A stretch of DNA of 64,000 nt from SHLJ01 sp041618535 (GTDB lineage: Bacteria; Bacteroidota; Bacteroidia; Flavobacteriales; Flavobacteriaceae): NCBI GenBank assembly GCA_041618535.1, contig JBFKFP010000001.1, positions 42,187 to 106,186 on the forward strand, written 5' to 3'. Of the stretch, positions 17,702 to 27,433 are shown piece by piece. Each line of letters opens with the position of its first letter. Position 1 is the stretch's first letter. The notes beneath the pieces were generated by a model. That model made no database searches. It was not told the DNA's origin and saw only the letters and a program-made list of their open reading frames with translations. The translations under genes and the position numbers were made by a program.

Positions 17702-17730
17702 CTAAAGTAGTTAATTCTATGAAAAAACAA
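17702..17730 (-). promoter_or_regulatory. probable promoter of the aromatic operon
   Basis: On the minus strand TTG (17730-17728), 18 bases, then TACTTTAG (17709-17702). This fits the Bacteroidetes TTG / 17-23 / TAnnTTTG promoter with one mismatch in the -7 element. Transcription would start near 17695, placing the leader-peptide ATG only a few bases from the RNA 5' end. Confidence 0.6.
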
Positions 17731-17773
17731 AATCCAATGATATTTTTTTTCTAAAACTGCTAAAGGAAATATG

Positions 17774-17781
17774 TATTTTTG
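17774..17781 (+). promoter_or_regulatory. -7 element of a probable gldA promoter
   Basis: TATTTTTG matches the Bacteroidetes -7 consensus TAnnTTTG exactly and lies 17 bases before the gldA ATG. No clear TTG is present at the usual -33 distance. Confidence 0.5.
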
Positions 17782-17797
17782 GGGAAATTCAGCAAAA

Positions 17798-18700
17798 ATG
17801 TCTATACAGGTTGAGGGTATAACAAAGAATTACGGCAGTCAGAAGGCATTAGATGATGTTTCCTTTTCAATTGGAAAAAATGAAATCGTCGGCTTTCTCG
17901 GACCCAATGGAGCGGGGAAATCTACGATGATGAAAATATTGACCACCTATCTCAAAGCTGATTCCGGCCTGGCACGGGTGAATGATTTCGATGTCAATTC
18001 CGATCAAAAAAAGGTGCAGCAGAAAATAGGATACCTGCCCGAGCACAATCCTCTTTACCTGGATATGTACGTTCGTGAATATCTAGGGTTCAGCTGCGAT
18101 ATCTATGGTGTTGATAAATCACGGATCGAAGAGGTGTTAGGCCTGACCGGACTAAAAAGTGAGTCGCATAAAACCATTCAGCAACTGTCAAAAGGATATC
18201 GTCAGCGCGTGGGATTGGCTAATGCCTTGCTGCACGATCCTGAGGTCTTGATCCTGGACGAGCCAACTACAGGGCTTGATCCCAACCAGATACTCGAGAT
18301 CAGGGACCTTATAAGAAGTATTGGAAAATCGAAAACTGTTTTCCTGTCAACACATATCATGCAAGAAGTGGAAGCGATGTGTGATCGAGTCATCATTATT
18401 AACAAAGGTGAGATTGTGGCTGATTCCAATCTGGCAGACCTCAAGGGTGACGAGGCACAGGTAATAGTAGTTGAGTTCGATTACAGGGTAGAAGAGCAGT
18501 TCCTGAAAAACCTGCCCAAAGCAAAAACTGTCAGAAATACCCACGATTTTATTTATGAGATCACGTTTAAAGGGGATAAGGATATGCGCTCATCGGTCTT
18601 TGATTTTGCCCACGACAACAAATTAAAAATCCTTCAGCTTTACCAGAAAAATAAAAGCCTGGAAGAGCTTTTTATTCAACTTACCGGCGATCAATCCTGA
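17798..18700 (+). CDS. gldA: gliding-motility ABC transporter ATP-binding protein GldA
   Basis: ATPase of 300 residues. Walker A GPNGAGKST, signature QLSKGYRQRVGLANAL and Walker B VLILDEPTTGLDPNQ are all present, followed by the GldA-type C-terminal extension (VVEFDYRVEEQFLKNLPKAK ... LYQKNKSLEELFIQL). In flavobacteria GldA works with the membrane proteins GldF and GldG, which are not in this window. ATG 17798 (MSIQVEGITKNYGS) is the family start; an ATG nine codons earlier would place the start inside the promoter. It is divergent from the aromatic operon and converges on the GIN-domain gene with a 10-base overlap. Confidence 0.88.
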   Translation: MSIQVEGITKNYGSQKALDDVSFSIGKNEIVGFLGPNGAGKSTMMKILTTYLKADSGLARVNDFDVNSDQKKVQQKIGYLPEHNPLYLDMYVREYLGFSCDIYGVDKSRIEEVLGLTGLKSESHKTIQQLSKGYRQRVGLANALLHDPEVLILDEPTTGLDPNQILEIRDLIRSIGKSKTVFLSTHIMQEVEAMCDRVIIINKGEIVADSNLADLKGDEAQVIVVEFDYRVEEQFLKNLPKAKTVRNTHDFIYEITFKGDKDMRSSVFDFAHDNKLKILQLYQKNKSLEELFIQLTGDQS

Positions 18701-19443
18701 AAGATCAATTGCCCGGTATAAAATTCCTGAACATCTACTAATGGCGGAAGGTTTATTGAAATCAAATCTCCGGTGCTCCTTAATTCCCCGCTAAGCGATT
18801 GAACAGGGTTAACGATCATATCATTGCTCCCACGGTGAAATACCTGAACCCTCTGAGCCTCCAGGCCGGCTCCCTCAAAACGGCCGTCACCGGAAAAGAA
18901 GCCTATCGAGAGCTGATCCACAGTTCCGTTGAGGTAAAAACTCGAGATATTGTTAGAAACAACCTGAATCCTGTTGCAGTTCAGGCTCAGCCTGAAATCG
19001 CCAACATTAAAACTGTCCGGATCATTAAAATCCTCTGAATTAAGCACGAGGTTTTCAAAGTTAAGGGTCTGTAAAGATCTTACCTCGTATTGTGAAGAGT
19101 TTCGGATTTCCGAAAGGTCGGGCGTGGTTATATATACTTTGGTCAGGCCATAATCCCTCACAAAATTGCAGCTGTTTTTATCTGAAAGCTGAAGCTGATC
19201 TCCGGTAACTTTTATTTCAATATCGCCAACCAAATTCTCACCGGTCTCAACCCGCACGCTGTGATTATCGGCCTGACTGATAAATAATTGAATATCCCGA
19301 TTCACAATCACCCGTTCAAAGAAAGGGGTTTCAACCTCAAATTCAATGGTCGGGCCAGCTGTCTGAATGCAATCCCAGGCATTCTCCTTATCGCAGCCAA
19401 ACAATAAAAATATCATCGATATAATCAAAAATCTTCTCCTCAT
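18691..19443 (-). CDS. GIN-domain (DUF2807-type) lipoprotein
   Basis: A 250-residue lipoprotein with signal and lipobox LLFGC (Cys17). The body is a parallel beta-helix-like adhesin domain of the head-GIN / DUF2807 type: FFERVIVNRDIQLFISQADN, RVETGENLVGDIEIKV, then repeated short beta segments (LTKVYITTPDLSEIRNSSQY, LRSTGDLISINLP). Such proteins are common, poorly understood cell-surface lipoproteins in Bacteroidota. It follows the PagL-like gene with a four-base overlap, so the two form an operon; a joint role in the outer envelope is an inference. Confidence 0.75.
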   Translation of the reverse strand: MRRRFLIISMIFLLFGCDKENAWDCIQTAGPTIEFEVETPFFERVIVNRDIQLFISQADNHSVRVETGENLVGDIEIKVTGDQLQLSDKNSCNFVRDYGLTKVYITTPDLSEIRNSSQYEVRSLQTLNFENLVLNSEDFNDPDSFNVGDFRLSLNCNRIQVVSNNISSFYLNGTVDQLSIGFFSGDGRFEGAGLEAQRVQVFHRGSNDMIVNPVQSLSGELRSTGDLISINLPPLVDVQEFYTGQLIFQD

Positions 19444-20534
19444 AACCTTACACCTATTCCAAATTCAACTGCTTCCGCCTTGGCGGCATGAGATTTCAGC
19501 GTTACAGCGGCGAACCACTTATTGCTGAAATAATAATTCAGGCCTATTCTCTGGTACGTCCTTCCCTCAAAATCAAAGGGATAATAGATATAGTAACCAA
19601 GCTGAGTAATCAGGCTTAATCTATTGATAAAAAGCTCATGACCTATAAAAACTCCAACCCTTTTATAATCGGTATCACGATCAACACCATTTTCTGGAAA
19701 GGCCACCGCAGAATATCGAATAAGTTCTTTCAGAAAGTTTGAGAAAAATAAGTCACCTCCCAGTTGAAATGCGCTTTTATGGTTAACTCTCTTATCGGCA
19801 TATGCTGAAAAGATGTAGAATGGAAATTGCCCGCTGCCAACTACATCACTCTCATTTACCCCACTTCTGAGCACTAAATTATAACGAACAGCTTCTGTAA
19901 ATTTCTCATCTGCCGAAAGATCATAAACATATTCCTTTTCAGCAGAATTCAGATCGTAGATGATCCCGATGTTCGCCGTGATTGAATTGACACTGGTATT
20001 TGGTGCTTTAACATTGGCGTTGGAATAGTGAATCATGCTTAGCCCTGCCTGGAAGCCGAACCTGTCAAAAATCCTTTCGAGCCTGTAATTCACCATGGCA
20101 TAAGTGCTGCTCATAATCTTTGATCCAAAAGCATTATTCCTTGGGTTTTCAAGCTTGTTGTACGGATTGGTGGTCAGTGCTAACCCCTGCCCGATCCTGA
20201 ACATCAGTTTACGGTTCAGAAAATAAAAATTGAAATGGCCATAAAGACCAAAATTCTTACCAAGCTCCTTCGTTTTCAGGTTTTGATAACTCGCAGAAAT
20301 TCCAAAATCGGGGTAATTAAATCGCTGGTGCCATGCCTGTTCACCGAAAGTCTTTTTATTCCAACTTAAAATGAGTCCTTCAGGATGCCCGGTAATCAGG
20401 TGTAAAATACCATCGTTATGCAATGCAATGTTACCTTTGAAATAGTTGACTTCGATACTGCTATGAATCTCCTCATTCTGAGACATAACATGCTGAATGA
20501 CGCATAGCAGCACGACTGATAAGAAATATCGCAT
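19440..20534 (-). CDS. acyloxyacyl hydrolase / lipid A deacylase (PagL-like) outer-membrane protein
   Basis: A 364-residue predicted outer-membrane barrel with signal peptide (cleavage near HVMSQ). MIHYSNANVKAPN (His169, Ser171, Asn172) matches the HxSN motif of PagL-type lipid A 3-O-deacylases; long aromatic strands run to the end (VEFGIGVRL). The catalytic Glu of PagL is not obvious about 12 residues further on, so activity is uncertain. Members trim an acyl chain from lipopolysaccharide in the outer membrane. It overlaps the GIN-domain gene by four bases and lies 35 bases after metF on the same strand, so read-through from the methionine operon is possible. Confidence 0.68.
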   Translation of the reverse strand: MRYFLSVVLLCVIQHVMSQNEEIHSSIEVNYFKGNIALHNDGILHLITGHPEGLILSWNKKTFGEQAWHQRFNYPDFGISASYQNLKTKELGKNFGLYGHFNFYFLNRKLMFRIGQGLALTTNPYNKLENPRNNAFGSKIMSSTYAMVNYRLERIFDRFGFQAGLSMIHYSNANVKAPNTSVNSITANIGIIYDLNSAEKEYVYDLSADEKFTEAVRYNLVLRSGVNESDVVGSGQFPFYIFSAYADKRVNHKSAFQLGGDLFFSNFLKELIRYSAVAFPENGVDRDTDYKRVGVFIGHELFINRLSLITQLGYYIYYPFDFEGRTYQRIGLNYYFSNKWFAAVTLKSHAAKAEAVEFGIGVRL

Positions 20535-20569
20535 TCTGATGATTTACGGGGCTAAATTTAATACTTTAA

Positions 20570-21526
20570 TCAAAACACTTCCTTTGCGATCGCCTTGATA
20601 TTGTCACTTCTTCCCATGGAATAATAATGCAGGACAGGAATTCCTGCAGCTTTTAGTTCTTTTGACTGGGCCACGCACCATTCAATTCCCAATTGGCGAA
20701 CAGCATTGTTATCAGCACATTTTACAACCTCCATGATCAGCTCCTGAGGAAGGTCTACATTGAACCGATGAGGAATAAGGTTGAGTTGTTTCCTGGTTGC
20801 AATAGGCTTTAAGCCGGGAATAATAGGTACGGTGATCCCAGCCCCCCTGCACTTCTCAACAAAATCAAAATATTTCTTGTTATTGAAGAACATTTGAGTC
20901 ACGATGTATCTCGCCCCTTTTTTGATCTTCTTTTTTAAGAAATGTATATCGCTATCGAGGCTTGGTGCTTCAAGGTGCTTCTCAGGGTAACCTGCAACGC
21001 CGATGCAGAAGTCTGTTTTGGAAGTATTCAGTAATTCCTCGTCCAGGTAATGTCCCTGGTTCAGGTCCTGGATCTGGGAAACCAGGTCACTTGCATATTG
21101 ATTTCCGTCCTTTTCCGGCCTGAAGTAAGTCTCACTTTTCACAGGATCACCTCTCAGGGCCATCACATTCTGAATTCCGAGAAAATCAAGGTCGATCAGG
21201 AAATTTTCGGTATCCTCTTTCGTAAACCCGCCACAAAGGATATGAGGAATAGCATCTACCTGGTATTTGTTCTGAATAGCCGCACAGATACCAACAGTTC
21301 CAGGCCGTTTCTTCACTACCTGTTTCCTCAGCAGTCCGTTGTCGAGCTCCTTATACACATATTCCTCGCGATGATAGGTTACGTCAATAAAAGGGGGATT
21401 GAATTCCATCAACGGATCGATATTGTCAAAAATTGACTGGATATGCTGCCCTTTCAGGGGCGGGAGAATCTCAAAAGAGAAAAGTGTACTCCCGTTCGCC
21501 TGTTCAATATGTTCGGTTACTTTCAT
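20570..21526 (-). CDS. metF: methylenetetrahydrofolate reductase
   Basis: Reduces 5,10-methylene-THF to 5-methyl-THF, the methyl donor for MetH. FAD-barrel motifs are present: FSFEILPPLKG (the catalytic Glu), PPFIDVTYHRE, HILCGGFTKED and ALRGDPV, GVAGYPEKH, and TQMFFNNKKYFDF. Length 318 is normal for bacterial MetF without the eukaryotic regulatory half. It is the last gene of the methionine operon, six bases downstream of metH. Confidence 0.95.
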   Translation of the reverse strand: MKVTEHIEQANGSTLFSFEILPPLKGQHIQSIFDNIDPLMEFNPPFIDVTYHREEYVYKELDNGLLRKQVVKKRPGTVGICAAIQNKYQVDAIPHILCGGFTKEDTENFLIDLDFLGIQNVMALRGDPVKSETYFRPEKDGNQYASDLVSQIQDLNQGHYLDEELLNTSKTDFCIGVAGYPEKHLEAPSLDSDIHFLKKKIKKGARYIVTQMFFNNKKYFDFVEKCRGAGITVPIIPGLKPIATRKQLNLIPHRFNVDLPQELIMEVVKCADNNAVRQLGIEWCVAQSKELKAAGIPVLHYYSMGRSDNIKAIAKEVF

Positions 21527-21532
21527 AGTTTT

Positions 21533-24211
21533 TTACTCGCTTAAATTCGGATTGAGCCACTTCCTGGCTTCCTCTGTACTGATCTGCCTTCGTTTTGCAT
21601 AGTCCTTGAGTTGGTCTTCTTTGATCTTACCCAGCCCGAAATATTTGGATTCAGGATGTGCAAAATAATATCCACTTACGCTGGCAGCCGGCCACATAGC
21701 CAGGCTTTCCGTGAGCTTTACCCCGATACGTTCTTCCACATCAAGCAATTTCCAGATTGTTTGCTTTTCAAGATGATCGGGGCATGCCGGATAACCGGGA
21801 GCCGGTCGTATTCCCTTATAATGTTCACGAATAAGTTCTTCATTCGTAAAAGTCTCTTCTGATGCATAACCCCAGGCCTCCTTGCGTATGAACTCATGAA
21901 GGTATTCAGCAAATGCTTCCGCCAACCGGTCTGCCAAGGCTTTGATCATTATGGAATGATAATCGTCATGGTCTTCTTCAAATTTTGCTGCTATTTCATC
22001 TGTTCCAAATCCGGTCGTCACACAGAAGCATCCCACGTAATCCTCAAGGCCCGTTTCTTTCGGGGCAACAAAATCGGAAAGTGCCATGTTTGGGACACCT
22101 GCCTTCTTTTTTAACTGTTGCCTCAGACTGAGGAATCTCTCAACCTCTTCGGAGTCTTCGTTGTAAACACAGATGTCATCCCCTTCCGAATTAGATCTGA
22201 ATATTCCATATACAGCTTTGGCCATAAGCATTTTTTTATCGATCACCCCGTCTAAAAGCGTTCTGGCATCAGAATATAATTCCGTGGCCTGAGCTCCAAC
22301 AACCTCGTCCTCCAGGATATCAGGAAAGCGTCCGTACAGGTCCCAACTCCTGAAAAAGGGCGTCCAGTCGATGTACGCCTTCAGTTTTTCCAGATCGAGA
22401 TCGTCTATTTGAAAAACCCCTGTCTTTTTTGGTTTTGCCGGATTATAATTATCCCAGTTGAGTTTTAACCTGTTGGCCCTCGCATCTTGAATACTGAGAT
22501 AGGATTTCTGTTTGCCACGTTTCAGAAACTGTATTCTGAACTTATCATATTCCTCACGTATCTGTTCCTTATAAGTGGCATTGTCCCTTTGAAGAAGGTT
22601 CCCCACTATGGTAACAGCACGAGAGGCATCGTTTACATGAACCACAGTGTTGGAATAGTTAGGTGCTATTTTCACGGCCGCATGGGCCCTTGAGGTTGTG
22701 GCACCACCTATTAAAAGAGGAATATCCATGCCCTTGCTCTCCATTTCCTTCGACACATAAACCATTTCATCAAGGGATGGAGTGATAAGTCCGCTTAGAC
22801 CGATGATATCAACTTTTTCTTTTTTTGCGGTTTCAATAATTATTTCGGGAGGAACCATGACTCCGAGATCGATTATCTCATAGTTGTTACAGCCAAGAAC
22901 CACGCTTACGATGTTCTTTCCTATATCATGAACATCTCCTTTTACGGTTGCCATGAGGACTTTTCCGGCAGAGCGGGCTGAGCCATCCTTCTCTGCTTCG
23001 ATATATGGCTGCAGATAGGCCACAGCCCTTTTCATGACACGGGCCGATTTGACAACCTGGGGCAAAAACATCTTCCCACTGCCAAATAAGTCGCCAACCA
23101 CATTCATCCCGCGCATCAAATGGCCTTCAATGACCTCTATAGGTCTTGAAACCAATTGCCTGGCCTCTTCAACATCCTCTAAGATGAACTGATCCAGCCC
23201 TTTTACGAGGGCGTGGGTAATACGCTCGTCCAATGATGATTTCCTCCATTCAAGTTTTTCACTTTGCACCTCTTTCTTCTGATCCCTGACAGTCTCTGCG
23301 AATTCTAGGAGTCGTTCTGTCGCATCATCACGGCGGTCGAGCAAAACATCCTCCACCCTATCAAGAAGATCCTTTGGGATTTCATCATAGACCTCAAGCA
23401 AGGCAGGATTTACAATTCCCATATTCATTCCATGCTGGATGGCATGATATAAAAAAGCTGAGTGCATAGCCTCCCTTACAGCATTATTACCGCGGAATGA
23501 AAAGGACACATTACTAACTCCTCCTGAAACCGAGGCGCAGGGTAGGTTTTCACGGATCCATCTGGTTGCCTTAAAGAAATCGACTGCATTTTTCCGATGC
23601 TCCTCCATGCCGGTGGCTACTGGAAAAATGTTAGGGTCAAAAATGATGTCCTGGGGTGGAAAACCCACCTGGTCGACCAAAATTCTGTATGAGCGCTCGC
23701 AAATCTCAATTCGACGTTCATAGGTGTCAGCCTGACCTTTTTCGTCAAAGGCCATTACGATAACCGCAGCCCCATAACGCCTGATCAATTTAGCCTGACG
23801 CTTAAATTCTTCTTCACCTTCCTTTAGACTGATGGAATTGACAACGCATTTACCCTGAACCACCTTTAGCCCGGCTTCTATGATCTCCCATTTAGAACTG
23901 TCGATCATAATTGGGATCCTGGCTATATCAGGTTCAGAAGCTATCAAGTTCAGGAAGGTGGTCATCGCCTGTACTCCATCCAGCATGCCTTCATCCATAT
24001 TCACATCGAGTATCTGGGCGCCGCCATCCACCTGGTGTCGCGCCACCTCAAGGGCGTCAGAAAACTTTTCCTCCTTGATCAGTCGAAGAAACTTGCGTGA
24101 TCCCGTGACATTCGTCCGTTCACCGATATTGATAAAATTGCTTTCAGGGGTTACGATCAGGGGTTCCAGCCCGGATAAACTAAGAAAATGGTTACAGGCT
24201 GGTGTTTTCAT
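21533..24211 (-). CDS. metH: methionine synthase, folate / cobalamin / activation part (split MetH)
   Basis: Carries the methyltetrahydrofolate-binding, cobalamin-binding and reactivation domains of cobalamin-dependent methionine synthase (892 residues). Visible: [14 protein letters not shown] at about 27 (pterin domain), the helical cap at about 320-400, the B12-ligating motif [17 protein letters not shown] at about 440 (DxHxxG), and the activation domain with [14 protein letters not shown] near 840. The homocysteine-binding domain is missing and is encoded by the next gene upstream, overlapping by ATGA. The split is clean at a domain boundary and both parts look intact, so this is a two-subunit enzyme rather than a frameshift. 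Confidence 0.95.
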   Translation of the reverse strand: MKTPACNHFLSLSGLEPLIVTPESNFINIGERTNVTGSRKFLRLIKEEKFSDALEVARHQVDGGAQILDVNMDEGMLDGVQAMTTFLNLIASEPDIARIPIMIDSSKWEIIEAGLKVVQGKCVVNSISLKEGEEEFKRQAKLIRRYGAAVIVMAFDEKGQADTYERRIEICERSYRILVDQVGFPPQDIIFDPNIFPVATGMEEHRKNAVDFFKATRWIRENLPCASVSGGVSNVSFSFRGNNAVREAMHSAFLYHAIQHGMNMGIVNPALLEVYDEIPKDLLDRVEDVLLDRRDDATERLLEFAETVRDQKKEVQSEKLEWRKSSLDERITHALVKGLDQFILEDVEEARQLVSRPIEVIEGHLMRGMNVVGDLFGSGKMFLPQVVKSARVMKRAVAYLQPYIEAEKDGSARSAGKVLMATVKGDVHDIGKNIVSVVLGCNNYEIIDLGVMVPPEIIIETAKKEKVDIIGLSGLITPSLDEMVYVSKEMESKGMDIPLLIGGATTSRAHAAVKIAPNYSNTVVHVNDASRAVTIVGNLLQRDNATYKEQIREEYDKFRIQFLKRGKQKSYLSIQDARANRLKLNWDNYNPAKPKKTGVFQIDDLDLEKLKAYIDWTPFFRSWDLYGRFPDILEDEVVGAQATELYSDARTLLDGVIDKKMLMAKAVYGIFRSNSEGDDICVYNEDSEEVERFLSLRQQLKKKAGVPNMALSDFVAPKETGLEDYVGCFCVTTGFGTDEIAAKFEEDHDDYHSIMIKALADRLAEAFAEYLHEFIRKEAWGYASEETFTNEELIREHYKGIRPAPGYPACPDHLEKQTIWKLLDVEERIGVKLTESLAMWPAASVSGYYFAHPESKYFGLGKIKEDQLKDYAKRRQISTEEARKWLNPNLSE

Positions 24212-25212
24212 TGAACGAGTACATTCAATTTCCGGGGTTCAACATCCTTGCACATATCGGCAATCACTTTGATATGATCTGGTGTGGTACCACAGCAACC
24301 CCCGATAATGTTAACCAGGCCTTCTTCCAGATACTCCCTGATCAAATCCCCCATCTCAACCGGAGATTGATCGTACTTGCCAAAGGCATTCGGAAGGCCT
24401 GCATTTGGATGAGCCGAGGTGTAAAAATCGGTTTTCACGGACAAACGTTTTACATACGGCTTCAATTGTTCCGCCCCCAGCGCACAATTAAAACCGATAC
24501 TCAACAATGGTAAATGAGAAATCGAGATCAGGAAGGCCTCTACCGTCTGACCCGATAAAGTTCTCCCGGAAGCATCTGTAATCGTGCCGGATACCATAAC
24601 AGGAATTGTGCTTTTTCGTTCTTCCTTTACCTCATCTATAGCGAATAATGCTGCTTTAGCATTAAGTGTGTCAAAAATAGTCTCAACAAGAAGAATATCC
24701 ACACCCCCATCAATAAGAGCCTCGGTTTGCTCCTTGTAGGCAATCCTTAGCTGATCAAAGTTTATAGCTCTGAATTCGGGCCTGTTCACGTCTGGAGACA
24801 AACTGGCCGTACGATTGGTGGGCCCGATGCTTCCGGCTACAAAACGCGGATTTGTCGGGTTTTGAATATTGAATTCATCAGTAACCTCCTTAGCCAGCCG
24901 GGCCGATTCAAAATTCAACTCGTATACCAGGTCCTCCATTTCATAATCAGCCATGGCGATAGATGTTCCGGAGAAAGTGTTTGTTTCTATGATATCTGCT
25001 CCCGCCTCAAGATATTGCCGGTGAATGGATTTTATCGCATCTGGCTGGGTTAGAGAGAGTAAATCATTGTTTCCTTTTAATGACAGATGAAAATCTTTGA
25101 ATCGCTCGCCTCTGTAATCCTCTTCTTCGAAATTGTACCGCTGCAACATGGTTCCCATGGCACCATCAAGAACAAGAATTTTAGTTTTTAATTTTTCGTA
25201 TATACTATACAT
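24208..25212 (-). CDS. methionine synthase, homocysteine-binding part (split MetH)
   Basis: A 334-residue homocysteine S-methyltransferase domain corresponding to the N-terminal domain of MetH. The barrel start [20 protein letters not shown] is the MetH type. The zinc ligands are present: [14 protein letters not shown] (first Cys) and [12 protein letters not shown] (Cys pair) near the C-terminus. It has no cobalamin or folate domain. It overlaps the downstream MetH part by four bases (ATGA), which suggests coupled translation and one-to-one assembly. Confidence 0.93.
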   Translation of the reverse strand: MYSIYEKLKTKILVLDGAMGTMLQRYNFEEEDYRGERFKDFHLSLKGNNDLLSLTQPDAIKSIHRQYLEAGADIIETNTFSGTSIAMADYEMEDLVYELNFESARLAKEVTDEFNIQNPTNPRFVAGSIGPTNRTASLSPDVNRPEFRAINFDQLRIAYKEQTEALIDGGVDILLVETIFDTLNAKAALFAIDEVKEERKSTIPVMVSGTITDASGRTLSGQTVEAFLISISHLPLLSIGFNCALGAEQLKPYVKRLSVKTDFYTSAHPNAGLPNAFGKYDQSPVEMGDLIREYLEEGLVNIIGGCCGTTPDHIKVIADMCKDVEPRKLNVLVQ

Positions 25213-26386
25213 GTTTTAAAGCCTGGTCCAGGTCATTTATGATATCTTCAATATGTTCCAAACCGACCGAGACCCTGACGAGTCCGTCGGTAATTCCAAC
25301 TTCCAATCGATCATTCTCCTCCAATTTACTATGCGTTGTGGATGCGGGGTGTGTTACAATTGTCCGGCAATCACCGAGGTTAGCTGTTAGCGAAGCTAAT
25401 TTAATATTATTCAGAAATTTCCTTCCTGCCTGTATTCCACCTTTTATCTCAAATGCCAGAATGCTTCCTCCTTTTTTCATTTGATTGTGTGCTATATCAT
25501 ATTTTGGGTGGGACCTGAGGAATGGATACCGGACCTTTGATACCGAATCGTGCGACTCAAGGAATTCAGCCAACTTCAAGGCGTTGTCACAATGCCTGTC
25601 AACCCTGACATGCAAGGTTTCGAGGCTTTTTGATAGTATCCAGGCATTGAAAGGAGATAGAGCCGGGCCTGTATTCCTCGAAAAAAGATAGATTTCATCA
25701 ATAAGCTCGGCCCTTCCAACCACCGCACCTCCGAGCACCCTTCCCTGGCCGTCTATCAATTTGGTGGCAGAATGAAGAACCAGGTCAGCACCATACTTGA
25801 TAGGCTGCTGCAGATAGGGTGTCGCAAAACAGTTATCGATTATCAGGATCAGGCTATGCCTTGATGCGATCTCTGAAAGATAGGAAAGGTCCAGGATATC
25901 AACTGCCGGATTGGTTGGTGTTTCGGCATATAAGATTTTAGTGTTCGGTTGAATCAATTCCTCGATAGTATGGGGTTCATCAACCTTGAAATAAGAGGTG
26001 GAAATATTCCATTTCGGCAAATATTTCATAAACAAGGTATGCGTTGATCCGAATACCGAGCGCGCAGAAACTATATGATCTCCTGAATTCAGAAGGCAGG
26101 CAAAGGTTGAGAAAATTGCTGCCATCCCCGTGGCAAATGCAAAGCCTGATTCTGCACCTTCCATGATGCACAGCTTATCGATAAACTCTGATGTATTAGG
26201 ATTAGTAAACCGGCTGTAGGTATTGCGCTGTACCTCATCTGCGAACGCGGCCCTCATCTCTTCGGCATCCTCAAAAACGAAACTCGAGGTCAGAAATAAG
26301 GGATTTGAATGTTCCTGATACGGAGTCCTCTCTAATTGAGCCCGAATAGCGCCTGTTTCAAAATGAAATTTTTCTTTTTCGGCCAT
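25205..26386 (-). CDS. PLP-dependent O-acyl-homoserine sulfhydrylase / cystathionine gamma-synthase family
   Basis: Trans-sulfuration enzyme of 393 residues. The PLP lysine is in LVLHSATKLIDGQGRVLGG; GMAAIFSTFACLL, TPTNPAVDILDL and the C-terminal SLGDCRTIVTHPASTTHSKL-like segment (ANLGDCRTIVTHPASTTH) are family marks, the last typical of MetZ-like sulfhydrylases. It probably makes homocysteine from O-acetyl- or O-succinylhomoserine and sulfide, but MetB or lyase activity cannot be excluded. A second paralogue (metY) lies two genes upstream in the same operon, separated by metX. It overlaps the homocysteine-methyltransferase gene by eight bases. Confidence 0.82.
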   Translation of the reverse strand: MAEKEKFHFETGAIRAQLERTPYQEHSNPLFLTSSFVFEDAEEMRAAFADEVQRNTYSRFTNPNTSEFIDKLCIMEGAESGFAFATGMAAIFSTFACLLNSGDHIVSARSVFGSTHTLFMKYLPKWNISTSYFKVDEPHTIEELIQPNTKILYAETPTNPAVDILDLSYLSEIASRHSLILIIDNCFATPYLQQPIKYGADLVLHSATKLIDGQGRVLGGAVVGRAELIDEIYLFSRNTGPALSPFNAWILSKSLETLHVRVDRHCDNALKLAEFLESHDSVSKVRYPFLRSHPKYDIAHNQMKKGGSILAFEIKGGIQAGRKFLNNIKLASLTANLGDCRTIVTHPASTTHSKLEENDRLEVGITDGLVRVSVGLEHIEDIINDLDQALKHV

Positions 26387-26403
26387 ATTGAATTATAATT
26401 GCC

Positions 26404-27420
26404 TCAACTTGCTTTTAGTTTCTCATGTGCAGGCTTCGCTTCCCGCGCCTTGAACACAGGCTCAAGAATGCCGGCCAATTGCTCATATTCAATTAAAAAT
26501 GCATCATGACCGTGAATAGATTTGATCTCATTAAAGGTTACATCATCCCTAAACCGGGACAGGCTCGTAAATGTACTCCGGTTCTCATTGGCCTTGAACA
26601 ATAAATCGGAGTTGATGGACACTATGTGAATCTCGGATTCAATGCTTTGCGCTACTCTCATGAATGTATTGTTCCCCTGGGTAATGTCGATGGTCTTCAG
26701 CAGTTGATTCATAATTTTATAAGCCTGAAGATAAAATCTTTCATCTATCTTCCTGGCGTGATGTTTCAGCCAGCTTTCAACATTGTATAAACCCGATTCT
26801 TTTTTAGTTCGTCTAAACTTTTGTTTGAACGACTCCGGTGTTCTGTACAGGGTCATGGCATGCTGACGGGCATCCGCAAGACCGTTCACTGAATTATTCA
26901 GGATATTGTCCTGGATAAAACAATTGGCTATAAGCCAATCTGTAGATTTCCAGTCGCAGGCTATAGGTATAATCTTCTCGATGAGCTTAGGTCTAAGGGC
27001 AGAAAGTTCCCATACAAGTCCGCCACCAACCGATCCACCTATAGCCGCATAAAGCTTATCGATGTTTAAATAATCAAGGCCAAGTGCGAATATGGCTGCT
27101 ATATCTCTTGCGATATAGTTCCTGTAGTCCTCTATCAGGTTCTCTTTCTTTCCGTCAAAACCATTTCCCGGCACATTAAATGCCAGGACGGTGAATCTTT
27201 GGGTATCGATACATTTTCCATTCCCTATAAGGTCTTTCCACCAGCCGTCTTCACCAGCTACATTTGAATTTCCTGTTAGTGCGTGAATAACCAGCACAAC
27301 TGGAGCCTCACCAAGCTTCCTGCCGAAGGTCTGGTAGGATAATTCCAAAGAAATCGTCCTACCAGCTGCGGTCCTGAAATTCTTTATCTCTATAAAGGAT
27401 AAGGCCTTCATAAGGTTCAT
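26404..27420 (-). CDS. metX: homoserine O-acetyltransferase
   Basis: Alpha/beta-hydrolase enzyme that activates homoserine with acetyl-CoA. Motifs: VIHALTGNSNVAG (oxyanion loop), AAIGGSVGGGLVWEL with the nucleophile Ser, INSDLLFKANEN (Asp) and IHGHDAFLIEYE (His). ATG 27420 (MNLMKALSF) is chosen, or ATG 27411; an earlier non-ATG start would overlap metY by 74 bases and add unconserved residues. About 338 residues, normal. Whether the acyl donor is acetyl- or succinyl-CoA cannot be told here; the neighbours fit O-acetylhomoserine. Confidence 0.88.
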   Translation of the reverse strand: MNLMKALSFIEIKNFRTAAGRTISLELSYQTFGRKLGEAPVVLVIHALTGNSNVAGEDGWWKDLIGNGKCIDTQRFTVLAFNVPGNGFDGKKENLIEDYRNYIARDIAAIFALGLDYLNIDKLYAAIGGSVGGGLVWELSALRPKLIEKIIPIACDWKSTDWLIANCFIQDNILNNSVNGLADARQHAMTLYRTPESFKQKFRRTKKESGLYNVESWLKHHARKIDERFYLQAYKIMNQLLKTIDITQGNNTFMRVAQSIESEIHIVSINSDLLFKANENRSTFTSLSRFRDDVTFNEIKSIHGHDAFLIEYEQLAGILEPVFKAREAKPAHEKLKAS

Positions 27421-27433
27421 GTTTATAATGTGG

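Noticed and set aside
24208..24211. Frameshift or pseudogene explanation for the two metH parts
   Set aside because: The break is at a domain boundary, both parts are complete and the ATGA overlap is a normal coupling arrangement.
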